From positions 1 to 6,836 of the forward strand of contig JBAPRR010000300.1 of NCBI GenBank assembly GCA_049281195.1: a DNA stretch of 6,836 nucleotides, read 5' to 3'. The notes under the pieces were generated by a model. The model ran no database searches. It was not told where the DNA came from and worked only from the letters and a program-made list of their open reading frames with translations. The DNA is from JBAPRR01 sp049281195 (GTDB taxonomy: Bacteria; Actinomycetota; Acidimicrobiia; Acidimicrobiales; CAVXTF01). Position numbers and translations under genes: made by a program. The stretch's first letter is position 1, and each line of letters starts with the position of its first letter. This document shows positions 1-5,495 of the stretch, in pieces.

Positions 1-407
1 GTGCGAATGCTCGGGCCACACGTTGAATCGTCCCTACTTGCTCGCCCAGTTGTCTGATGTGGTCACCCGCGGAGTACCTCGGGCGATGGGGTGAGAGGCC
101 CGATGACAGCCTTGCTTCTTCAAACGCAGGGTTTTGGATGCGGCCTCTCAGCCGCACCTGTAACGTCAGGGAGATCCAGGCTTCGAAGGCAATTTGCTCT
201 CAAACAGTCACGACGCCATTCGTCCAGGATCTGGACGCTCTCAAGCGAGTAGGCCCGTAAGCCGCGCGCCAGGGTCAGAAGATGGGGCGCGGTGCACTGA
301 AAGTGACTACCGTTCAGTCCGAATTGGGGAACAGGCGAGATCTTCGGTCGGCACGGAACTCCATTCGCAAGCGGCGTGAATCCTTCCAATGCAGCACAGG
401 GGGCAAA
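1..407. other. Left-edge stretch without a convincing gene
   Basis: I see no gene I can support in this stretch. On the minus strand a frame without stops runs from about 190 off the left edge (visible pieces include GRIQNPAFEEARL and LGEQVGTIQRVARAFA). A second minus-strand frame upstream of it (about 389 to 185, with the piece SVQILDEWRRDCL) overlaps it out of frame. Together they could be a frameshifted, truncated old gene. However, the G/C content at third positions of the edge frame is only a little over half by hand count, well below the neighbouring catabolic genes, and I recognise no family. The last part, next to 408, must contain the promoter of the secreted-protein gene, but I find no clear -35/-10 pair. 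Confidence 0.4.
398..403 (+). promoter_or_regulatory. Ribosome binding site deciding the start at 408
   Basis: AGGGGG lies 4 bases before the ATG at 408. That ATG is also the codon that places a signal peptide at the very N-terminus. The same frame is open back to an ATG at 282, but the extra 42 residues are basic and featureless and would bury the signal peptide, so 408 is preferred. Confidence 0.7.
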
Positions 408-500
408 ATGCGAATCAGGAACCGGTCCTTGATGACCGCCGCTGTCGTGACGGCGTGTGTCTTAAGCGTCACTGTCACCGCTGTGGGCCCTGCCGGAGCA
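408..500 (+). other. Signal-peptide coding segment
   Basis: This segment encodes residues 1-31 of the secreted protein: a basic N-region (three Arg in the first six residues), a hydrophobic core rich in Ala, Val and Leu, then GPAGAS with small residues at the expected -3 and -1 positions. The core contains one Cys (17), but there is no L-x-x-C lipobox at the cleavage point, so a soluble or wall-associated secreted protein is more likely than a lipoprotein. Confidence 0.75.
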
Positions 501-1193
501 AGCCAGAGGGATATCTTGCGCCGTACGCCCCAGACGGTGCGTCCAGAGACTCTCGTCAAGGGCACATACAACTGGTACATCAGTGCGCTAGGTAATGGGA
601 CCATTACCTTCACGTCCGGCCATAAGTGGTCGGCCAGCGTCGATGGCGAGGCTGGTTCATGGACCGATGTAGGGCGCTCCTTCGGAATGAATATGACGGG
701 CGGCACTTACGGTAACGGTGGATGCGTCTTCTCTGCGACGGAGGACAAGGCAGGCACCGCCATCGGGAGCTCTGCGAAGTTGGGAAACTGGATCTGTCCC
801 GGTTACGGATCGTCCGGTACCTGGTACGCGACCCCTGTGGCTCGAGGAACCACGAAAAGCGCCGGAGGAGTGTTCCGTCATGAAGTGTCGACGGCGCGTC
901 CTGCGACAATCGTTCCGGGTACATACGACTGGATCTTCAACGGCGAATACGCCGGGACGATCAACTTCGCGTCGGGCAATACGTGGTCATCCAGCCTCGA
1001 CGGCGACACTGGTGACTGGATCGACGCTGGCCGGAGTTTTGTGATGAGTATCACGGGTGGCGGCGGTGATGGCTGCGGTGGTGTCTTTGTAGGCAAGGAG
1101 AACAAGGCGGGCACCGCCGTCGGGACCTCCAACAACCCAGGCAAGTGGGTTTGTCCCGGTTTCAACACAAGCGGTACTTGGTTTGCAACTTAA
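408..1193 (+). CDS. Secreted two-repeat protein of unrecognised family
   Basis: A 261-residue exported protein. Residues 1-31 form a Sec-type signal peptide: basic MRIRNR, a hydrophobic stretch about 9-26, and an AGA site, so cleavage probably falls near residues 31-32. The rest is a tandem duplication: residues 45-142 and 164-261 are two 98-residue copies joined by a 21-residue linker. Both copies begin RPxTxVxGTYxW and end SGTW(Y/F)AT, and share DG(E/D)xGxWxDxGRSFxM, KAGTAxG and GxWxCPG. Five Trp positions match (56/175, 74/193, 85/204, 128/247, 139/258). Each copy has two Cys (106 and 130; 223 and 249), which could form one disulfide per domain outside the cell. Gly/Thr/Trp-rich alternating strands suggest a small beta-sandwich or barrel; this fold guess is inference. 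The protein ends exactly at the end of repeat 2. No neighbour explains its role, and I do not recognise the family. Confidence 0.85.
   Translation: MRIRNRSLMTAAVVTACVLSVTVTAVGPAGASQRDILRRTPQTVRPETLVKGTYNWYISALGNGTITFTSGHKWSASVDGEAGSWTDVGRSFGMNMTGGTYGNGGCVFSATEDKAGTAIGSSAKLGNWICPGYGSSGTWYATPVARGTTKSAGGVFRHEVSTARPATIVPGTYDWIFNGEYAGTINFASGNTWSSSLDGDTGDWIDAGRSFVMSITGGGGDGCGGVFVGKENKAGTAVGTSNNPGKWVCPGFNTSGTWFAT
540..833 (+). repeat. Intragenic repeat, copy 1 (98 codons)
   Basis: Codes for residues 45-142 of the secreted protein. It matches the copy at 897-1190 over its whole length at the protein level, with the same start (RPxTxV) and end (SGTWxAT). The nucleotide sequences have clearly diverged, so this is an old duplication, not a recent slip. 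Confidence 0.85.
897..1190 (+). repeat. Intragenic repeat, copy 2 (98 codons)
   Basis: Codes for residues 164-261. It aligns with copy 1 without length change. The first Cys is shifted by two residues relative to the shared VF motif (GGCVF in copy 1, GCGGVF in copy 2), while the second Cys (WxCPG) is at the same position. The stop codon follows directly. Confidence 0.85.
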
Positions 1194-1306
1194 CGCTCAA
1201 GCATCCGCCCTGAGAAGCGCGGGTTCGATCATATTTGGCATCTGCGTTTATGAGCGTTATCGGTGCAGCGTTCGGACTCGCCATCTTGTCCCTTGAGAAT
1301 TACTTC

Positions 1307-1616
1307 CTGACGTCGCTTCGAGAACACGCGTTCCAACTCAGCGTTCACCGCGGCAAGCCCGAATCGCTGTGAGTCGAAATCGCTAGCCAGTCCGCGTAAC
1401 GTTCGGGCGCTTCGGAGGCGGATCCGATCGCCGTGCCCTAACCCGAGATGCCGCCGCCCTTCGGGTGGGCATGCGACGCCTCCAGCTGTACATCGAGGGA
1501 GCTCCTCGCAGATCGGCGAGATGGATCGCCGTTTGGATCGTGTTCTCCCAGGAATTGCCGAAGTCGTAATCGTATGAGAAGCGCCAATATGTGCGCCACA
1601 TCACCTACACGATGCA
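1307..1616 (-). pseudogene. Frameshifted remnant of a pRiA4b ORF-3-like gene
   Basis: Reading the minus strand from 1616 down, fragments of a plasmid pRiA4b ORF-3-like protein (the family that also includes the accessory protein of IS1096) appear in successive frames. About 1580-1536 gives FSYDYDFGNSWENTI, the family's hallmark Y-x-YDFGD-x-WEH motif. About 1473-1441 gives HPKGGGISG followed by a TAG where the family usually has Tyr (the PPEDxGGxxGY region). About 1407-1381 gives ERYADWLA, and about 1363-1310 gives FGLAAVNAELERVFSKRR, matching the C-terminal (F)D-x-x-xVNAxL element. The order is correct, but at least two frame changes and one in-frame stop separate the pieces, and the N-terminal half is missing. 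Just upstream another frame reads VGDVAHILA, possibly one more fragment. The family match is from memory of its motifs. This decayed gene fills most of the space between the secreted-protein gene and the acidic-protein gene. Confidence 0.65.
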
Positions 1617-1650
1617 CCAGCGCGGAAAAAAGCTGCCGCCAGCTTCCGCT

Positions 1651-2136
1651 TCACTTGTCGAGTTCGGTCAACACCTCGCCGATGATCTTCGTCGTCTCGT
1701 GGGCGGATAGCGGCTCACCGCCTTCCGCGGCGGCGACTTCCGCGGCAAAGTCCTCCACGGAGTGAACACCGCCGACGAGAACGTGACGCAAAGCTTCGCC
1801 GCTCGCTTCGGGATCGTCGATCTTTTCCACCGCCGGGGCGACGGCGTGATCAGGTGAGGTGGCAACCTCGTGCACAAGAGTCATCGCTTCTGACCTGCCG
1901 GTGGCTGTCGACACGACCGGAGGGCGGTCAGGGTTCTGCTGATGGTCCCACTCGGCCAGAGCCTCGTCGTATCCGCCTTCGCCGGGATGGAGTAACCGTG
2001 TTGTTGGCGCTTCGGAAGACCCGCCACCCTCGTCGTGAGGACCCGAGGACCCCTCTGTGTCGTCGTCGTCCCGGTGCCGGCGCTCATGCGGGACGGGAAC
2101 GACGAGGGTGCCGTCGGGGTTTCGAACGATGTCCAT
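1651..2136 (-). CDS. Small acidic protein of unknown function
   Basis: A 161-residue protein I do not recognise. The first 15 residues (MDIVRNPDGTLVVPV) look like a short beta-forming tag. Residues 16-80 are low-complexity and probably disordered: a charged run RRHRDDDD (19-26), Gly/Ser-rich GPHDEGGGSSEAP, and a Pro-rich stretch. Residues 83-160 are richer in helix formers, and their end (SVEDFAAEVAAAEGGEPLS, then ETTKIIGEVLTEL) looks like two amphipathic helices. No signal peptide, membrane segment or cysteine is visible, so a cytoplasmic protein is likely. The start is well supported: AAGGAGA lies 8 bases before the ATG. The third-position bias looks coding, and no longer start is available. 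It lies alone, facing the decayed pRiA4b-like gene. A regulatory or partner-binding role is only a guess. Confidence 0.8.
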   Translation of the reverse strand: MDIVRNPDGTLVVPVPHERRHRDDDDTEGSSGPHDEGGGSSEAPTTRLLHPGEGGYDEALAEWDHQQNPDRPPVVSTATGRSEAMTLVHEVATSPDHAVAPAVEKIDDPEASGEALRHVLVGGVHSVEDFAAEVAAAEGGEPLSAHETTKIIGEVLTELDK

Positions 2137-2144
2137 TGGCAGGT

Positions 2145-2151
2145 TCTCCTT
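2145..2151 (-). promoter_or_regulatory. Strong ribosome binding site of the acidic-protein gene
   Basis: On the minus strand AAGGAGA precedes the ATG at 2136 by 8 bases. It is the best Shine-Dalgarno match in the window and fixes the start of this otherwise unrecognised gene. Confidence 0.8.
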
Positions 2152-2204
2152 GAGCTGGCGACACTTTTACGACGCCCGTATCAACATTCTTACCCCGGCC
2201 ATCG

Positions 2205-2226
2205 CCTCTTATGACTTTTAAAGAGG
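2205..2226. repeat. Inverted repeat upstream of the acidic-protein gene
   Basis: CCTCTT and AAGAGG form a perfect 6-bp inverted repeat around a 10-base AT-rich centre (ATGACTTTTA), about 70 bp upstream of the start codon at 2136. It lies in the 218-bp gap between this gene and the end of the patatin-like gene. It could be an operator or a weak transcript end for the patatin-like gene, but there is no T-run after the stem. Chance is possible. Confidence 0.3.
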
Positions 2227-2354
2227 ACGCATAAGGGATTCCGTCGTGCCAAGGGAAACCAAATGCGCTCCTGCACCGACCCGCGTCCACCGCCTCGAGT
2301 TGCCTGTTCAGGGTTTAGCCCCTCGCTGGAGTTGGGCCCGTCGGTGTGCACTCG

Positions 2355-3356
2355 TCAGAGGAACGTCACGCGGGTCGCTTCCTGCTTGCCTTGGGCGAAA
2401 CCAGCACGGGCGGCGGGGATGCGGGTCGCCACGTCCATCTGGTTCGTGCCCATGGCGGCTCGGGAATCGCCGTCTGGTGTGATCACTTCGACCTGGCTGC
2501 CCTGCATCCGAAGGCCCTCGACCTGGCTTGCCAGGTCCGTGCCCCATTCCGCTGATCTGCGCAGGCCCTCGAACTGGCCTTCTGGCAGCGTTGCGCTCCG
2601 TCCGCCCAGCGGCGAGAGCACCACGACGTTCGCGTAACCCGACGCGAGGTCGGCATTGTCGGTCGAGCGCACGCCGCCCGAGATGTAGTGAGTGCCATTG
2701 ACGGCGACAGTAGGGGCCGAACCCGGCAGCGCGGTGCTCGCAGTGACCGCGTCCACCAGGTCGACGCCGGAATCGCGGTCTAACGCAGCCAGCTCGCCGG
2801 TATGCGCGTTAACGGCCACCACGATCATCGGCCTGTCCGGCCATTCATGGCGAGGCAACCGGGCGGCGACTATTGCGCGTCGCTGTTCCGCCCCGGGCCC
2901 GAGTGTGGCGTCGCTCTCCAACCCGAAGACGCCCATTGCACGTTGCAGATCGGCTGCCGAGGTTGAGGCGGCGCCAATGGCCCTCATCCGCTCAAATACC
3001 GTGTCCATCGGAAGGGACGGCGGCTGCTCCCGATTCTGTCCCGCAGCTCGCATCGGCGGGGACAGCACCGACCCGAACAAATCGCCCGGCGGTATTCCGC
3101 TGCGCACCTGTGCTGCAGCGGTGGCACCGGACGAGGTGCCGATCACCAAATCGGCGGCCTCTGTCATGTCGAGACCAGCCTCGGCCAGGCCTGCGACGAT
3201 CCCGATCACCCACGCATTCCCGGCGGCCCCACCACCACCGATAACGAGAGCAACGTTGTGAGCCACTGGCGGGTGCGACGTAGGTCGCGCTGAGTCATGT
3301 GTGAAGGATTGCGTTGTGCCCCCAGCCGATGGGAGCGAATCGCGAAATTGCGACAT
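2355..3356 (-). CDS. Patatin-like phospholipase family protein
   Basis: A 333-residue member of the bacterial patatin-like family, whose active members are Ser-Asp dyad lipid acyl hydrolases in the cytoplasm or at the membrane. The patatin core starts about residue 34. The oxyanion-hole glycine loop is GGGGAAG (40-46), and the nucleophile elbow is GTSSG (73-77, Ser75). A block ASTALPGSAPTV (206-217) leads to the segment YISGGVRSTDNADLA (224-238). In this subfamily that segment normally reads DGG, with the Asp as second catalytic residue; here residue 226 is Ser (codon TCG, 2681-2679). The protein may therefore be inactive or use another residue. The 33 residues before the core are polar and Ser/Thr-rich, without a signal peptide. 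The start at 3356 is supported by AAAGGGA 7 bases upstream. The gene reads in the same direction as the reductase gene, but a 217-bp gap suggests its own promoter. Confidence 0.9.
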   Translation of the reverse strand: MSQFRDSLPSAGGTTQSFTHDSARPTSHPPVAHNVALVIGGGGAAGNAWVIGIVAGLAEAGLDMTEAADLVIGTSSGATAAAQVRSGIPPGDLFGSVLSPPMRAAGQNREQPPSLPMDTVFERMRAIGAASTSAADLQRAMGVFGLESDATLGPGAEQRRAIVAARLPRHEWPDRPMIVVAVNAHTGELAALDRDSGVDLVDAVTASTALPGSAPTVAVNGTHYISGGVRSTDNADLASGYANVVVLSPLGGRSATLPEGQFEGLRRSAEWGTDLASQVEGLRMQGSQVEVITPDGDSRAAMGTNQMDVATRIPAARAGFAQGKQEATRVTFL

Positions 3357-3363
3357 TTGTTGG

Positions 3364-3370
3364 TCCCTTT
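3364..3370 (-). promoter_or_regulatory. Ribosome binding site of the patatin-like gene
   Basis: On the minus strand AAAGGGA stands 7 bases before the ATG at 3356. This supports that start even though the family core begins only about 33 residues further on. The rest of the 217-bp gap up to 3573 shows no promoter I can defend. Confidence 0.6.
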
Positions 3371-3573
3371 CAGAGCATTCGAGATGCGGGCGCTCAAGGA
3401 CCGATGACGACGAAGCTCTAGTGGCTCCAGCGCAAAGGGGTGAGCACGCGACTGTGAACGAAAAGAATCGGACTCACCTCCCTCATATCGTGCGCCGCGA
3501 CGACGCTCCTGCACGAATCTTCGCTCAGAGTAGCCGACACAACCGAGGACGCAGTACCTGGGATGGGCGAACC

Positions 3574-4722
3574 TTAGGACGGCACCCTATTTGGCGTCAC
3601 TAGATACTTCTCTCCAGTTGCCTGTTTCGCCGTTTGGCTCAATACCACCGGGTTCAGCAGGCCCGGCAATGAGACCTCGCTCGTGTAAGAACTCGCGAAC
3701 GTTGTCTTCAGTCCCGCCGCGACGCGCGCTCGAAGACGGCTGAATGTTTCCAAGTCGATGGAGCCCAAGAACGGCGTCAGCAACCAGCCGCCGATACCCC
3801 ACGCGAAGCCGAAGTTCCGGGTCAGCACGGTGGGACGGGGATCCAGACCACCGTAGATATACAACTGCTTGTGCACTGTTGATCCGTATCGTGAATACTC
3901 GCCGGCTGACGCATTGGCTGCTGCTTCCATCGCGGTCAGAATTCGGCTGGCCAGGTCGCCGCCCCCGGTCGCGTCAAAGGCCATGGTGGCCGACGTCGTC
4001 GTGACGGCATCGATGAGGTCACGCATGAAGGTGGTTGCGCTCGAGTCGCAAATATGGACGGCCCCAATTGATCTCAGCAATTCCGCTTGTTCGGGTTTAC
4101 GAACAATGGCAACCAGTGGCACGTCCTCGTCGAGACAGAGTTTCACCAACATCTGGCCCAGATTTGATGCGGCCGCGGTGTGGACGAGTCCACGATGACC
4201 CTCACGTCGCATGGTTTCGATCATTCCGAGCGCCGTCAGCGGATTGACGAACGACGATGCCCCATCTACGGCCGATGCGTCGGCCGGCAACAGGAGGCAC
4301 AGCGACGAGTGCACCGCTCGGTACTGCGAGTACATCGAACCTCCGGCAACCGCAACAGTTCCTCCAAGAAGTGACTGGGCCTCGGGGTTAGGCCCCGCGG
4401 CCACAACTGTGCCGGCTGCTTCATTGCCAACCGACAGCGATTTGCCGACGCGTCCGGCCAAGGCACGGAGCGCTCCGTCGGCGAGTGGTGCCGTGATGAC
4501 GGGTCGTTCACTCGTACCGCTGACCACTGCCGATCCGACATCCGCACCCGCCAGCAGTAGGGCCAGGTCCGAGGGGTTGATCGGTGCGGCCTCGATCCGC
4601 ACCAGCACCTCGTCTGCGGTGGGGGACGGAACGGGGACGTCAGCCAACGAAAGCTCGAGCATGCCGCTCTCGGTTACCAGTGAGCGAAGCTGCAACGAAC
4701 TTGTGGGAAGGGAGTCGGTCAT
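3574..4722 (-). CDS. Zinc-independent medium-chain reductase (quinone oxidoreductase / enoyl thioester reductase-like)
   Basis: A 382-residue MDR-superfamily oxidoreductase. The N-terminal GroES-like domain shows DEVLVRIEAAPINPSDL (38-54) and GNEAAGTVVAAG (99-110). QYRAV (133-137) and NPLTALGMIE (160-169) lead into the Rossmann domain, whose nucleotide loop reads HTAAASNLGQML (181-192). AFDATGGG (248-255) and the C-terminal KYLVTP are also typical. The usual zinc ligands (Cys/His in the GHE segment and the four-Cys structural-zinc lobe) are absent, so this is the zinc-free NAD(P)H-dependent type that reduces quinones or 2-enoyl thioesters; general automatic labels of 'zinc-binding dehydrogenase' would mislead. 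The closest group I can name is the enoyl thioester reductase-like branch. It follows tetR by 84 bp on the same strand and is probably controlled by it. The start at 4722 has only a weak Shine-Dalgarno (GATGAAG region). The substrate is unknown. Confidence 0.9.
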   Translation of the reverse strand: MTDSLPTSSLQLRSLVTESGMLELSLADVPVPSPTADEVLVRIEAAPINPSDLALLLAGADVGSAVVSGTSERPVITAPLADGALRALAGRVGKSLSVGNEAAGTVVAAGPNPEAQSLLGGTVAVAGGSMYSQYRAVHSSLCLLLPADASAVDGASSFVNPLTALGMIETMRREGHRGLVHTAAASNLGQMLVKLCLDEDVPLVAIVRKPEQAELLRSIGAVHICDSSATTFMRDLIDAVTTTSATMAFDATGGGDLASRILTAMEAAANASAGEYSRYGSTVHKQLYIYGGLDPRPTVLTRNFGFAWGIGGWLLTPFLGSIDLETFSRLRARVAAGLKTTFASSYTSEVSLPGLLNPVVLSQTAKQATGEKYLVTPNRVPS

Positions 4723-4748
4723 GGTTCACGCTTCATCTCTATTGATTG

Positions 4749-4769
4749 CCCACGGGGTTTTCCCGTGGG
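4749..4769. repeat. Perfect hairpin between tetR and the reductase gene
   Basis: CCCACGGG (4749-4756) and CCCGTGGG (4762-4769) form a perfect 8-bp GC-rich stem around a 5-base loop (GTTTT on the plus strand). It sits 37 bp downstream of the tetR stop and 26 bp before the reductase ATG. No T-run follows on either strand, so it is not a classical intrinsic terminator. It could reduce read-through from tetR, protect an RNA end after processing, or be a protein binding site. Confidence 0.6.
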
Positions 4770-4806
4770 TCGGTGGTCGTCCGTTGCGGCATGGTGCGGT
4801 CGAGAC

Positions 4807-5409
4807 TTACTTGGCACCGAGGTTCTCGACGAGGGACAACAGGACGCTATGAACCTCCTCGAACGGTTCGACGCTCCGCTCCGCTCGACAGAGAGCAACC
4901 GCACCCTCGGTGGCTGCAATGACAGTTACGGCGAGCGATCGCGCTGACTTGGTGTCCATCCCGCCGGCTTCACAAAGGCTAGTTAGCAGTTCCGTCCAAG
5001 TTCGAAAAATGGTGCCGGCGTGATCGAGTAGGTCGTCGTCGCCGGCCGCGACGGTGACCGCGACGACCGCGCATCCGGCAGTGAGCCTGGAATAGTCCAA
5101 GAGGCCTCTCCACATAGCCAGAAAGCGCTCGATGACCACCGCGGCTGGTTGTCCACGGGTGGCTTCCATCGCGGCGAGCCCTCGTTCGCTGGCCAGGTCG
5201 AGTGCCGCATGGAGCAGTTCAGGCTTCCCGCCAGGGAAGTGGTGATACACCGATCCACGGGGCGAGTCAGTGGCTTCGAGCACCTCGGCAAAGGAAGTTC
5301 CTTCGACGCCCTTGGTGGCAAGGAGGCGCACGGCGCCTTCCACCATGCGGCTTCGGACAGCGCCTCGTGGCGCTCTGCCGGCGCTCGAACTGTCTTCAAG
5401 TTCAGCCAT
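4807..5409 (-). CDS. TetR/AcrR family regulator, LmrA/YxaF-like
   Basis: A 200-residue TetR-family DNA-binding regulator, a normal length for the family. The N-terminal helix-turn-helix domain spans about 16-64: RSRMVEGAVRLLATKG (19-34), then TSFAEVLEAT as the first helix of the motif and SPRGSVYHHFPGGKPELL (49-66) as recognition helix and following turn. The variant 'SVYHHFPGGKxEL' together with the ligand-domain segment GCAVVAVTVAAG (112-123) is typical of the LmrA/YxaF-like branch, whose known members respond to small aromatic or drug-like ligands. The gene is divergent from the tautomerase gene, and the shared 86-bp spacer carries two palindromic sites, which points to autoregulation and control of the divergent pair. 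The start at 5409 has GAGG 8 bases upstream. Very high confidence in the family, none in the ligand. Confidence 0.95.
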   Translation of the reverse strand: MAELEDSSSAGRAPRGAVRSRMVEGAVRLLATKGVEGTSFAEVLEATDSPRGSVYHHFPGGKPELLHAALDLASERGLAAMEATRGQPAAVVIERFLAMWRGLLDYSRLTAGCAVVAVTVAAGDDDLLDHAGTIFRTWTELLTSLCEAGGMDTKSARSLAVTVIAATEGAVALCRAERSVEPFEEVHSVLLSLVENLGAK

Positions 5410-5430
5410 GAGAACTGCCTCGATCTCGAA

Positions 5431-5448
5431 CTATGCAAAGCATCATAG
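5431..5448. promoter_or_regulatory. Candidate TetR operator 1
   Basis: CTATG (5431-5435) and CATAG (5444-5448) form an inverted repeat with an 8-base spacer. An inner palindrome, ATGC-aaa-GCAT (5433-5443), overlaps it. It lies 22 bp upstream of the tetR start codon. Its outer arms are identical to those of operator 2, and the two centres are 32 bp apart, about three helical turns. A possible -10 for tetR (TATGAT, minus strand, 5447-5442) falls inside it. Confidence 0.5.
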
Positions 5449-5460
5449 TCCTGATATGTT

Positions 5461-5482
5461 CTATGTATGAAGTCATGCATAG
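5461..5482. promoter_or_regulatory. Candidate TetR operator 2 (22-bp palindrome)
   Basis: The arms CTATGTATGA and TCATGCATAG are inverted repeats around a central AG, with one mismatch in ten positions. Size and symmetry are typical of TetR-family operators. It ends only two bases before the AGGAG of the tautomerase gene, so a bound repressor would cover the transcription start or early leader of the plus-strand operon. It is the best palindrome in the window and sits between divergent genes, one of which is a TetR regulator. Confidence 0.75.
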
Positions 5483-5484
5483 TC

Positions 5485-5489
5485 AGGAG
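5485..5489 (+). promoter_or_regulatory. Ribosome binding site deciding the start at 5496
   Basis: AGGAG stands 6 bases before the ATG at 5496. The frame is open back to an ATG at 5433, but that version would run through both candidate operators and would place a 21-residue extension in front of the catalytic Pro2. The tautomerase family needs this Pro exposed at the N-terminus after Met removal. Confidence 0.8.
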
Positions 5490-5495
5490 CCACTC

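Noticed and set aside
282..407. Upstream extension of the secreted protein (ATG at 282)
   Set aside because: It would add 42 basic, featureless residues in front of a clear signal peptide, and no good ribosome binding site precedes it; AGGGGG before 408 is better.
1383..1604. 73-residue minus-strand ORF taken as an intact small gene
   Set aside because: Only its first part matches a family (YDYDFGNSWENT); its Arg-rich second half is the wrong frame of a broken pRiA4b ORF-3-like gene whose later motifs continue in other frames.
2189..2196. GGGGTAAG upstream of the acidic-protein gene as a SigF-type -10
   Set aside because: No GTTT-like -35 lies 15-17 bases upstream, so the promoter type cannot be supported.
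2692..3261. 189-residue plus-strand ORF opposite the patatin-like gene
   Set aside because: It is the complementary shadow of a high-GC coding region; it shows no domain and lies entirely within the patatin-like gene.
3206..3514. 102-residue minus-strand ORF upstream of and overlapping the patatin-like gene
   Set aside because: Arg/Ser-rich, overlaps the patatin-like gene in another frame and has no family features.
4211..4852. 213-residue plus-strand ORF opposite the reductase
   Set aside because: Ser/Ala/Thr-rich shadow of the reductase gene; no ribosome binding site or recognisable motif.
5433..5495. Longer tautomerase start at 5433
   Set aside because: It would run through both candidate operators and bury the catalytic N-terminal proline; AGGAG before 5496 and the MPM start fit the family.
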